A stretch of 64,000 nucleotides of DNA. Origin: an uncultured Pelagibacteraceae bacterium (GTDB lineage Bacteria; Pseudomonadota; Alphaproteobacteria; Pelagibacterales; Pelagibacteraceae). The notes below the pieces were generated by a model. That model worked only from the letters and a program-made list of their open reading frames with translations. It was not told where the DNA came from and searched no databases. The stretch is from positions 110,449-174,448 of the forward strand of contig CACBKA010000001.1 of the NCBI GenBank assembly GCA_902539745.1. Reading direction: 5' to 3'. The translations under genes and the position numbers were made by a program. The first letter of the stretch is position 1, and each line of letters begins with the position of its first letter. Positions 46,497 through 55,094 of the stretch are shown here, in pieces.

Positions 46497-47468
46497 TTAT
46501 TTTTTTTTTAAAAAATCTTTTAAAGGCACGGCCGGATAACCCATAACAGTTAAATTGTCTGGTATATCTTTGACTACTCCACTACCACCACCGATCCTTA
46601 CATTATTTCCAATATTTAAGTGACCAGAAACACCAGCCTGACCTCCGATTGAAACATTATTTCCAATTGTAGTGCTTCCTGCAAAACCCACTTGACCTGC
46701 AATCATACAATTTTTTCCAAGTTTAACGTTATGTGCCATGTGCACTTGATTGTCTAAGAAAGAATTTTCCCCAATATAAGTATCTCCAATAGATCCTCTG
46801 TCAATTGTACAGTTTGCACCTAATTCAACGTTGTCCCTCAAAATAACCCTACCAATATGCGGGAAACGGAAATTTTTATCTTGCATGGGTATAAAGCCAA
46901 ATCCCTTTATTCCAATTTTACAACCATCCTGTATCACAACATTATTTCCTATAATTGTATTTCTTAAAGTTACATTTGAACCGATAAGACAATTATTTCC
47001 AATGCTGACTTTTTTTTCAATAATAGTATTATGTCCAATAGAGGTCTTTGATCCTATTTTAACACCTTTTCCAATTAAAATATTTTTACCAAATGTGACA
47101 GACTTGTATTTAGGTGAGGTTCCAGATACCTCTCTTACTGAACTATCTGAGTAATCTAAATCTGCGGAAGGATAAAGCTTCTTAGTCGCTTTAGCAGTTG
47201 AAAAAAGAACGTTTTTAACAAATACTTTAATACATTTTCTTGGTAAATATTCTCCTAAACTTTCTTTAGTAATACACGCAACAGCTTTAGTTTTTGAGGC
47301 TTGCTCATTATATCGAGTAGAGTTAAAAAATGTTAAATCTTTACTCGATGCATTTTCCAATGTCTTTATATCAAAAATTTTCGTTTTATAATTATCTTTT
47401 GATATGTCTTCGAATAAATCTTTTAAAAATAAAGGGCCCTTTGGCTCAAAAAAAATAATTTCAGACAT
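46497..47468 (-). CDS. lpxD: UDP-3-O-acylglucosamine N-acyltransferase
   Basis: A 323-residue acyltransferase: an N-terminal uridine-binding domain (about 1-95), a long hexapeptide beta-helix (about 100-300) and the catalytic His in LDNQVHMAHNVKLGKN. It adds the second acyl chain in lipid A synthesis. Slightly shorter than the usual ~340. One base separates it from fabZ. Confidence 0.94.
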   Translation of the reverse strand: MSEIIFFEPKGPLFLKDLFEDISKDNYKTKIFDIKTLENASSKDLTFFNSTRYNEQASKTKAVACITKESLGEYLPRKCIKVFVKNVLFSTAKATKKLYPSADLDYSDSSVREVSGTSPKYKSVTFGKNILIGKGVKIGSKTSIGHNTIIEKKVSIGNNCLIGSNVTLRNTIIGNNVVIQDGCKIGIKGFGFIPMQDKNFRFPHIGRVILRDNVELGANCTIDRGSIGDTYIGENSFLDNQVHMAHNVKLGKNCMIAGQVGFAGSTTIGNNVSIGGQAGVSGHLNIGNNVRIGGGSGVVKDIPDNLTVMGYPAVPLKDFLKKK

Positions 47469-47474
47469 TTAAAC

Positions 47475-47996
47475 TTAATTTAATTTAATTGATTTTAACT
47501 CTTTATTTAATAATTCAATTATTTTGTTTGTTAGATCAACTTTAGAATTAGCAAGAATTACGTTTTTTTCGTTTAAAATCATAGTAATATTATTATCATC
47601 CATATATTTTTGTAAAATAGGATTAAGAGCTTTTAAAAGTTCATTTCTTGCATTATTTTTCTTCTTAACAAAATCTCCTGAAGCAGTTCTTCTTCTCTTT
47701 TGAAAATCAGCGTTTTTCTTTCTTAAAGCACTAACTTTTTTTTTATAGTCTTCGGGAGAAAGGGTTTTTTTTTGCGTGATAAGTTCAGTTTCTTGTTTTT
47801 TTAAAGCGTTCGACTCACCTTTAAACTTTTTATCTTTACTCTCAAATTCTTTTAAAAGTTTACTTTGGGCATCACTTCCTGCTTTGCTTTCATTTAAAAC
47901 CTTTTTTAAGTTAATAAAATATACATCATTTGAATGTGCTAGATTAAATGGTGCTAAAAATAAAGCTATAAGGATTAATGATTTAAATTTTTTCAT
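47475..47996 (-). CDS. skp: OmpH/Skp-like periplasmic chaperone
   Basis: A 173-residue protein with signal peptide (about 1-22), a short core strand YFINLKKVLNESKAG and a long charged coiled coil (about 45-120) rich in Lys and Glu, as in Skp, which holds outer-membrane proteins on their way to BamA. It lies between bamA and lpxD, the conserved position. Confidence 0.88.
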   Translation of the reverse strand: MKKFKSLILIALFLAPFNLAHSNDVYFINLKKVLNESKAGSDAQSKLLKEFESKDKKFKGESNALKKQETELITQKKTLSPEDYKKKVSALRKKNADFQKRRRTASGDFVKKKNNARNELLKALNPILQKYMDDNNITMILNEKNVILANSKVDLTNKIIELLNKELKSIKLN

Positions 47997-48000
47997 ATTT

Positions 48001-50241
48001 TTAAAAAGATGTTCCTATTTGAAATTTAAATGTTTGTGTTTTATCTGAGTCCGCTTGTGAAATTGGTTGTGCTAAAACAAAATTAACTGGTCCAATTGGT
48101 GTATAAAGCTGAGTTGTTACACCTACGGAAGATCTTATTTTGCTTGAACTACCAGCGCTACTATCATAGTCAACTGACCACAAATTACCAAGATCTACAA
48201 ATGCGGCTACGTCAGTTTGTGTTGCTTCTGGAAGTAGATTTGGCAATTGAGCTTCTAAATTTAAAGCAGTTGCATAATTACCTCCAACATAATCGCCTTG
48301 ATCAACTGGACCAACTTTACCAGATTCAAAACCTCTCAATCTTCTACTAGGTAAATTTAACCTTTTACTCAATCTGACATCATCATCTAATGCGGTAATA
48401 GTGGCACCATAAAATTTTATTGCACCAATAACATCATCACTGAAACCATGATATTTTGAAAAACTAAATCTATTAAAAAGAGAAGGTTGATCAGAAAAAA
48501 TTGGTAAACTTTGTGAGAAAGACACTATACTTCCGCTTGTTGGCATAAACGACCTGTCTCTTTTGTCCATTTCTAAACCATAATTAAAATTAAATTCTGT
48601 AAATTCTCCTGCCTGTTTTTTTAACTTTTCTGATGCAGTACCATCAACTCTCAAATCATCAAAGGATAAGTCTAGTCCTGGGGTTAAATATAAATCTTCA
48701 TATTGCTCAAATTTAGTTCCTATATTTAAATTTGTAATTGTATTTTCATAACCTGATGATTTTAATTTATCATTATTTGTGCTTGTAAGTCCGCCGTATA
48801 CTAAGTTTCCACTATAATTAAAATTAGGGTTAGACATAGTTAAACCACCCCTTAAAGATTCTTCTGATGCAGACAATGTTGCATCTACCATTAAACCTTT
48901 ACCTAAATAGTTATTTTCTTGGACCGTAAAACTGAAACTTGTTCCCTCTGTTCCAACACCTGCACCGGCAGCTATTTCACCAGTAGGTTTTTCTTCAACC
49001 GTAATTTCCAGAATTTTTAAATCTTTTTCAGAACCATCTACTATTTTTTCCTGTACTTTTTTAAATATATTTCGTGCTTTTAATTCAGATATTGATTTAC
49101 TCAATTTAAGTTTACTATAAGGGTCTCCCTCATCTAATAAAAGTTCTGATCTTATAACAGTGTCACTAGTAACAGTATTACCAAAAATATTTACTCTTTC
49201 GATTTGAATTTTAGGTCCTTCAAATATTTTGAATTCAATATCAATATTATTCCCGTCAACAGTCTCAAGAACAGTTTGTTGAACAAATTGTAATTCATTT
49301 TGGTCGACTATTTTGTCGATTTTTTTAAGTATTTTTTGTATTTTAAAAGGGGAATAAAATTCTCCTGCAAAAGAAGTAAACTCTTCTTTTAGTCCCGCGA
49401 ATATAGAGCTATCAAAAACAGGATCAATATTGGTTGATAGTTTTTTTATTCTATATCTTTCTCCAGCATTAATACTATACGTAAGTTCAATTTCTGTGCT
49501 TTTATTTTTACTTTCAGCGCTGCTTGAAACAATCTCAACATTATAATAACCTTTGCTCAAATAAAAGTTTTTTAAAAGTCTTTTGTCTAATTCAATTCGT
49601 TCAGTATTTAAATAAATATTTTTTGAAATAAATTTCCAAAACTTTGCTTCTTCTGATGCAATAACATCTCTTAATCTTTTAAATTTAATTTTTTTATCTC
49701 CAATAAAATTAATTTTAGAAATTTTATATTTTTCTCCCTTATTGACAGTAAATATTAAGTTTAGTCTTTTTTCATCTTGTCCTATATATTGACTTCTCGC
49801 TTCAACTTCAGCTGCATAAAAACCTAAAGATTTATAAAAAGATTTAAGTAATTCAATATCTTTTTTTATGTCACTTTCAACAAATGCACTATTTTCCTTT
49901 AATGAGATTATATCTAAAATAGCTTTTTTAAATTTTTTTGATTTTTCTCCATCTAATATTATAGTGTTAATAATAGGATTTTCTTCAACAGTAATTGTAA
50001 GTATGTTATTAGAAAAATTAGCAGAAATATTAGAGAAAAATTTTGTATCATAAAGTTTTTTAATTACTTCATTAATGTCATCACTTGAATAATCTTTATT
50101 TAGTTCTATCTCTCCATAAACTTTTAAAGTTTCGGTCGAAATACGAGAATTACCTTTTACTTCAAATTTCTTTAAAACCTCAGCTTGACCCTGGGTTAAA
50201 AGGATAAAGTAAAAAAAGATAATATATAAAAAATTTTTCAT
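48001..50241 (-). CDS. bamA: Outer membrane protein assembly factor BamA
   Basis: A 746-residue Omp85 protein: signal peptide (about 1-20), five POTRA domains (about 22-345) and a C-terminal 16-strand barrel with the loop segment LPSRRLRGFESGKVGP and a terminal Phe (FQIGTSF), the outer-membrane signature. It is essential for inserting outer-membrane proteins. Its start overlaps the dxr stop by four bases; rseP, normally between them, is absent. Confidence 0.95.
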   Translation of the reverse strand: MKNFLYIIFFYFILLTQGQAEVLKKFEVKGNSRISTETLKVYGEIELNKDYSSDDINEVIKKLYDTKFFSNISANFSNNILTITVEENPIINTIILDGEKSKKFKKAILDIISLKENSAFVESDIKKDIELLKSFYKSLGFYAAEVEARSQYIGQDEKRLNLIFTVNKGEKYKISKINFIGDKKIKFKRLRDVIASEEAKFWKFISKNIYLNTERIELDKRLLKNFYLSKGYYNVEIVSSSAESKNKSTEIELTYSINAGERYRIKKLSTNIDPVFDSSIFAGLKEEFTSFAGEFYSPFKIQKILKKIDKIVDQNELQFVQQTVLETVDGNNIDIEFKIFEGPKIQIERVNIFGNTVTSDTVIRSELLLDEGDPYSKLKLSKSISELKARNIFKKVQEKIVDGSEKDLKILEITVEEKPTGEIAAGAGVGTEGTSFSFTVQENNYLGKGLMVDATLSASEESLRGGLTMSNPNFNYSGNLVYGGLTSTNNDKLKSSGYENTITNLNIGTKFEQYEDLYLTPGLDLSFDDLRVDGTASEKLKKQAGEFTEFNFNYGLEMDKRDRSFMPTSGSIVSFSQSLPIFSDQPSLFNRFSFSKYHGFSDDVIGAIKFYGATITALDDDVRLSKRLNLPSRRLRGFESGKVGPVDQGDYVGGNYATALNLEAQLPNLLPEATQTDVAAFVDLGNLWSVDYDSSAGSSSKIRSSVGVTTQLYTPIGPVNFVLAQPISQADSDKTQTFKFQIGTSF

Positions 50242-51413
50242 GTAAATTTTCGTCTTATTAATTCAAGTGTTTTAGTTCTTGCCCAATTATCGATTTCATA
50301 AATTTCATCAATATTTGGTGATCTTTTTATAGCATATTTTTTAAAATGTTTATGCCTCAAAACCGACCTAAGATAAAAAAATATTGATTTAAAAGATATC
50401 TTTCCTTCAATAAATTTAGATACGAGTGTTTCATTGCTGGCATTTAGTATAATTGGACCAGAATTATTATTGGAAAACTTTTTTAATAATGTAACAATTG
50501 GAAATCTTTTTTTATCGACTTTTATAAATTGTAGATTTTCAAACTTTTTTAGTATGTCTTTTTTCGGGTAAATAAAGTTTTTGTTATCAAAGTCATTTTC
50601 AAAAATAGCATTTGAAATTGGAATTTTCATATCTGTTTCGTGGTAGAGAAATCTTGTTTGTCCATTTTTAAAATGAACAATTGCGTGTACTAATGATTGC
50701 GGGTGAATAATTATTTCGTATTTATCAATTTTAAATGGAAATAGCCTATATGCTTCAATTATTTCTAAAACTTTGTTCATTAAATTTGAAGAGTCTATTG
50801 ATATTTTTTTGCCCATTTTCCATTTTGGATGTTTAATAGCATCTGAAGGCTTAATTGACTTAAAAGATTTTAGTGGTTTGTATAAAAAAGGTCCGCCAGA
50901 CGCTGTTAAATAAATTTTTTCAATATCTGTGTCTTTATAATTTCTGGTTAGTTGATCAATAGAGAAGTGTTCAGAGTCGACAGGAATTATTTTAGTTTTA
51001 TGTGACTTGGATAAATTCTTAATTAAATGCCAGCCGCAAATAATAGTTTCTTTGTTTGCTAACAAAATTTTCTTTGAATATTTAACAAATTTAATAGTAG
51101 GAGATAAGCCTGCGATACCAACAATAGATGAGATTGTAATGTCAAACTTTTTTTTTAAACTTAGATTAGAAAAGTTATTGTATATTTTTATTTTATTATT
51201 TTTGTATTTTTTTTTAACTTTTTTAAAAACTAATTCATCGCTAATTATATAATATTTGGGTTTAAACACTTTAATTTGTTTACAAATTAGTGAATAATTT
51301 CTATTTGCTGCTAATAAAATAATGTCAAATTTGTTTTTGTTTTTTTTAAATATATTAAGGGACGTAGTACCAATTGATCCTGTTGAACCTAAAATGGCTA
51401 TTTTTTTTTTCAT
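50238..51413 (-). CDS. dxr: 1-deoxy-D-xylulose-5-phosphate reductoisomerase
   Basis: A 391-residue NADPH enzyme, first committed step of the MEP pathway. ILGSTGSIGTTSLNIFKK is at residues 5-22 and the metal and substrate site in IIPVDSEHFSIDQ, ASGGPFL, NSSNLMNKVLEIIEA-type segment (SIDSSNLMNKVLE) and IIHPQSLVHA. It overlaps cdsA by four bases. Confidence 0.95.
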   Translation of the reverse strand: MKKKIAILGSTGSIGTTSLNIFKKNKNKFDIILLAANRNYSLICKQIKVFKPKYYIISDELVFKKVKKKYKNNKIKIYNNFSNLSLKKKFDITISSIVGIAGLSPTIKFVKYSKKILLANKETIICGWHLIKNLSKSHKTKIIPVDSEHFSIDQLTRNYKDTDIEKIYLTASGGPFLYKPLKSFKSIKPSDAIKHPKWKMGKKISIDSSNLMNKVLEIIEAYRLFPFKIDKYEIIIHPQSLVHAIVHFKNGQTRFLYHETDMKIPISNAIFENDFDNKNFIYPKKDILKKFENLQFIKVDKKRFPIVTLLKKFSNNNSGPIILNASNETLVSKFIEGKISFKSIFFYLRSVLRHKHFKKYAIKRSPNIDEIYEIDNWARTKTLELIRRKFT

Positions 51414-52066
51414 GGAAATAATTTTAGATAATATAAAATATTCGCAACTATAGTGGAAAGCATCAAACTATCTATTCTATCAAATATTCCTCCATGTCCG
51501 GGAAGTATTTTTCCAGTATCTTTAATTTTATCAAGTCTTTTAAAATATGATACCATGAGATCTCCAAGCTGGGCAGATAAAGATAAAATTATAGCAAAAA
51601 TAAAATATTTTAATTTTAAAAAAAAACTTAAATCAATTTGAAATAAAATTTTACAAATTAAACCGAGTAACAAAATTGAGAAAATAGAAAAAATTAGTGA
51701 TCCTATTACTCCTGATAATGTTTTGGTTGGACTTATATTTGTAAGTCTTTTCCACTTAAAAATTTTTCCAAACATATAACCTCCGATGTCTGAGGAAATA
51801 GTTAATATAATAACCCATAGTAATAGTATTAATGATGATGCTGTATCATTTCTTAAGTGCAAAATAGAAAGTAAAGATGCAACTAATATACTGTCTAAAA
51901 AAATTATTGAAGTTTTTCTTTTAAATGCAGAAAAAGCTTCAAAATTAGCTAAAATTAAAATCGCATACAAAAAAGAAACTATGTAATTTCCCCCCTTGAT
52001 TATAAAAAACATTGACACAGGAAAAACTATTAAAGAAGTAAATATTCTTTTATTTAAATTAGTCAT
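51410..52066 (-). CDS. cdsA: Phosphatidate cytidylyltransferase
   Basis: A 218-residue membrane enzyme that makes CDP-diacylglycerol. The C-terminal signature GDLMVSYFKRLDKIKDTGKI followed by LPGHGGIFDRIDSL is complete, and SDIGGYMFGKIFKW lies in the middle. It is shorter than the usual ~270 residues at the N-terminus, with fewer membrane spans. Overlaps with uppS and dxr by four bases each. Confidence 0.93.
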   Translation of the reverse strand: MTNLNKRIFTSLIVFPVSMFFIIKGGNYIVSFLYAILILANFEAFSAFKRKTSIIFLDSILVASLLSILHLRNDTASSLILLLWVIILTISSDIGGYMFGKIFKWKRLTNISPTKTLSGVIGSLIFSIFSILLLGLICKILFQIDLSFFLKLKYFIFAIILSLSAQLGDLMVSYFKRLDKIKDTGKILPGHGGIFDRIDSLMLSTIVANILYYLKLFP

Positions 52067-52740
52067 ATATTTCCAAAATTCCTTCTCACTTTTTTAAAAT
52101 GGTTCAAAATTTTATTAAAATCTTTTACTTTAAAGTCAGGCCATAATTTATTAATAAAGTATATTTCAGAATAAGACAATTGCCATAATAAAAAATTGCT
52201 TAACCTTTTTTGGCCACCAGTCCTTATTAAAAGATCTGGATCAGGAATACCTTTTGTATATAAATTTTTTTCCAAACTTTTAATAGTGAATTTTTTCTTA
52301 TTTTTTTTGACTGTTTTAGCAGCATTAATGATTTCATTTTTAGATCCATAATTTATTGCCAAGTTTACCCTTATATTGTTACATTTTTTGGTAATTTTTT
52401 TGCTATTGATTAAACATTTCTTAATTTTTTTAGGAAGTGTATTTAAGTTTCCTAGAATATCAATTTTGATACCATTTTTCTTTAAATTAATAATTTCTTT
52501 TTTGAAATAATTTTCAATCAAATTAAAAAGAAATGTTATTTCTTTTTTTGGTCTTTTCCAATTTTCTGTTGAAAAGGTATAAAAGGTTAATGTGGGTATT
52601 TTCTTTTTTATGGAGTATTTTACAATTTTTTGAATTACTTCTACTCCTTTAGTATGTCCGTAATTTCTTGATTTGCCCCTTTTTCTACCCCATCTACCAT
52701 TTCCATCCATGATAATGGCAATATGGTTTATTCTGTTCAT
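52063..52740 (-). CDS. uppS: Undecaprenyl diphosphate synthase
   Basis: A 225-residue cis-prenyltransferase. HIAIIMDGNGRWGRKRGKSR at about 6-25 contains the catalytic Asp and phosphate loop; TFYTFSTENWKRPKKEI and the late DLLIRTGGQKRLSNFLLWQ with YSEIYF are typical. It makes the C55 lipid carrier for peptidoglycan. It overlaps frr by four bases. Confidence 0.95.
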   Translation of the reverse strand: MNRINHIAIIMDGNGRWGRKRGKSRNYGHTKGVEVIQKIVKYSIKKKIPTLTFYTFSTENWKRPKKEITFLFNLIENYFKKEIINLKKNGIKIDILGNLNTLPKKIKKCLINSKKITKKCNNIRVNLAINYGSKNEIINAAKTVKKNKKKFTIKSLEKNLYTKGIPDPDLLIRTGGQKRLSNFLLWQLSYSEIYFINKLWPDFKVKDFNKILNHFKKVRRNFGNI

Positions 52741-53294
52741 AAGGTGAGAATTTCTTTTTCCTTGTCAGTTGAAATCTTTTCAATTTTTGTAATATTCTCG
52801 TCTGTATTTTTTTGTATTTGAGCTTCATAATCTTTACTCTCGTCCTCACTAATTTTTTTTTCTTTAAGAAGTTTTTTTATATTGTCGTTACTTTCTCTTC
52901 TAATATTTCTAATAGAAACTTTTCCCTTTTCGACAAGGTTTTTTAAAACCTTTGTAAGCTCTTTTCTTCTTTCTTCTGTAAGCTGAGGTATGTGAATTCT
53001 CAGAATTTGGCCGTCTATTTGCGGATTAATTCCTAAATTTGATTTCTGTATTTCAGCATCAACTGCTTTAATATTATTTTTATCCCAAACCTGTATTGAA
53101 ATAGTTCTTGGTTCAGGTACTGTAATAGTAGCAATTTGATTGATTGGCATTTTTTGTCCATAAACATCAATTCTGATTAAATCTAACATTGAAGGGTTTG
53201 CTCGACCAGTTCTCAATGTGCTTAGATCTTTTTGAAACGAAGCTATTGATTTATTCATTTTTTGTTGTAGCTCTTTCAAATCAAAATTTTCCAT
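52737..53294 (-). CDS. frr: Ribosome recycling factor
   Basis: A 185-residue two-domain protein with the core LSTLRTGRANPSMLDLIRID, the ITVPEPRTISIQVWDK strand and a C-terminal helical bundle starting PQLTEERRKEL. It splits terminated ribosomes with EF-G. Two bases separate it from tsf; pyrH, usually here, is missing. Confidence 0.95.
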   Translation of the reverse strand: MENFDLKELQQKMNKSIASFQKDLSTLRTGRANPSMLDLIRIDVYGQKMPINQIATITVPEPRTISIQVWDKNNIKAVDAEIQKSNLGINPQIDGQILRIHIPQLTEERRKELTKVLKNLVEKGKVSIRNIRRESNDNIKKLLKEKKISEDESKDYEAQIQKNTDENITKIEKISTDKEKEILTL

Positions 53295-53296
53295 AA

Positions 53297-54163
53297 TTAA
53301 TCTATACCCTCACCTACTTTAAATCTTGCAAAATCTAATACTTTAATTTCTTCTCCATCTGAATATTCTTTTACAACTTGATTAACCTTCTTTTTTGTAT
53401 CCATTATCCATACTTGATTGAGCAACGTGTTATCTGAAATAAATTTTTTAATTTTGCCTGATGAAATTTTTTCAATCATCTCAGGTTTTTTTCCACTGTT
53501 TTTAAGTTCTGCTTTTATTATCTCTAATTCCTTATCCAAAGTGTCTTTGTTGATACCTCTTTCATCAATAGCTAAAGGAGACTGTGCAGCTATATGCATT
53601 GCTAGTTTTGAGCCTAAATCTTTCAAATCTTTTTTTGAATTTTTGCTAAGTTGAACAATAGATACAACTTTTCCTACATTTTTTTCTAATGAATTATGAA
53701 CATAAGAAAAGTTGAGTCCACTATTTTCAAAAAACTTAGCTCTTCGTAATGTAATTTTTTCTCCCATTTTTGAAATAAGTGCAATTAAATTCTCATCTAC
53801 GGTTTTTTGATTTTTCATTTTACTAGATTTTAACCTTTGTATATTTGATTTGTTTATAAAATTAAGTTCTGATATTTCTTTACAAAAATTTTTAAAATCA
53901 TTATTTTTAGCAACGAAATCAGTTTCACTGTTTATTTCAATTATAGACATGGAATTATCTTTTTCAAAAATTAAAGCTAAACCATCTGCAGCAACTCTCC
54001 CCATCTTTTTCGAAGCCTTAGCAATTCCTTTTTTTCGTAAAAATTCAATAGATTTTTCAATATCACCATTATTTTCGTCTATTGCAATTTTACAATCTTT
54101 GAATCCTACGCCAGTTATCTCTCTCAACTTTTTTATATTCTCTAAGTTTGCTTTATCAGACAT
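53297..54163 (-). CDS. tsf: Elongation factor Ts
   Basis: A 288-residue nucleotide exchange factor for EF-Tu: N-terminal UBA-like domain with KLREITGVGFKDCKIAIDEN, the contact NSETDFVAKNDFK-type segment (INSETDFVAKNNDF) and paired core domains. It follows rpsB in the standard order. Confidence 0.95.
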   Translation of the reverse strand: MSDKANLENIKKLREITGVGFKDCKIAIDENNGDIEKSIEFLRKKGIAKASKKMGRVAADGLALIFEKDNSMSIIEINSETDFVAKNNDFKNFCKEISELNFINKSNIQRLKSSKMKNQKTVDENLIALISKMGEKITLRRAKFFENSGLNFSYVHNSLEKNVGKVVSIVQLSKNSKKDLKDLGSKLAMHIAAQSPLAIDERGINKDTLDKELEIIKAELKNSGKKPEMIEKISSGKIKKFISDNTLLNQVWIMDTKKKVNQVVKEYSDGEEIKVLDFARFKVGEGID

Positions 54164-54179
54164 TTTGCTTTTTTTGTGA

Positions 54180-54983
54180 TTAGTTCTTTTTTTTTAAATC
54201 TTCGTTTTCTACTTCTTCATCTACAATTGTTGATTTATTATTCGAAGCATCACTTTTATCTTTTAAAATTTTTGTTTCAGCAGTTTTTTTAGATATATAC
54301 TTTTTTGCATCCACAATTGTATCTTTCAGAATTTCGCAGTATAAATTTATTGATCTTCTAGCATCATCGTTACCTGGTATTGGATGATTTATACCGGTGG
54401 GATCCGAATTAGAATCTAAAATTGCTACTATTGGAATATTTAATTTTATAGCTTCTTTAACAGCTATAGACTCAATATTTGTATCAATAATAAAAAGCAT
54501 GTTAGGAACTACTTTCATATCTGCAATTCCACCTAATGATCTTTTTAATTTGTCTTTTTCGGTAGTAAGTTTTAAAATTTCTTTTTTTGTAAATCCAATA
54601 TCATCATCTTGAGATAAATCTTTTTCTAATTTTTTTAATCTTCTAATCGAATTCTGTATAGTTTTCCAGTTCGTAAGCATACCACCAAGCCATCTATGAT
54701 TTACATAAAATTGTTCTGTTTCATTAGCCAGTTTTAAAACACTTTCTGATGCCTGTTTTTTAGTTGAAACGATAAGAATTTTTCCACCGCTTGATATACA
54801 TTTGTGTACCTCCTGCATGGCTTCTTTTATCAAATTAACAGTTTTCGTCAGATCAATTATGTGAATTGAATTTTTTTCACCAAAAATAAACTTATTCATT
54901 TTTGGATTCCACCTAAGTGTTTTATGTCCCAGGTGGACACCGGCTTCTAATAATTGTTTAATTGTTACTTCTGGTATATTCAT
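54180..54983 (-). CDS. rpsB: 30S ribosomal protein S2
   Basis: A 267-residue S2: VTIKQLLEAGVHLGHKTLRWNPKM-type opening (positions 6-29), YVNHRWLGGMLTNWKTI and IPIVAILDSNSDPTGINHPI are hallmark segments; the last ~40 residues are a charged tail. It is led by a structured 5' region (54989-55051), so its synthesis is probably autoregulated. Sixteen bases separate it from tsf. Confidence 0.96.
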   Translation of the reverse strand: MNIPEVTIKQLLEAGVHLGHKTLRWNPKMNKFIFGEKNSIHIIDLTKTVNLIKEAMQEVHKCISSGGKILIVSTKKQASESVLKLANETEQFYVNHRWLGGMLTNWKTIQNSIRRLKKLEKDLSQDDDIGFTKKEILKLTTEKDKLKRSLGGIADMKVVPNMLFIIDTNIESIAVKEAIKLNIPIVAILDSNSDPTGINHPIPGNDDARRSINLYCEILKDTIVDAKKYISKKTAETKILKDKSDASNNKSTIVDEEVENEDLKKKN

Positions 54984-54988
54984 AATTT

Positions 54989-55051
54989 TCCGGTTAATCC
55001 TCCACAGCTTTCCTTTCGGACCGGCGGGCTTTAACCCTTTGCTGTGTGCGA
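54989..55051 (-). promoter_or_regulatory. rpsB leader RNA (S2/t44-type pseudoknot)
   Basis: Read on the minus strand, CACAGC (55046-55041) pairs with GCTGTG (55008-55003), enclosing a G/C-rich loop containing GCCCGCCGG. From that loop GGGTTAA (55037-55031) can pair with TTAACC (54997-54992) downstream of the GGAGGA ribosome binding site, making a pseudoknot around it. This layout and the GGATTAACC element match the S2 leader (t44) described in proteobacteria, where S2 represses its own mRNA. Confidence 0.82.
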
Positions 55052-55094
55052 AATTATGAAATTTTTAATGTTTATTTTAATGAAAATCAAGAGA

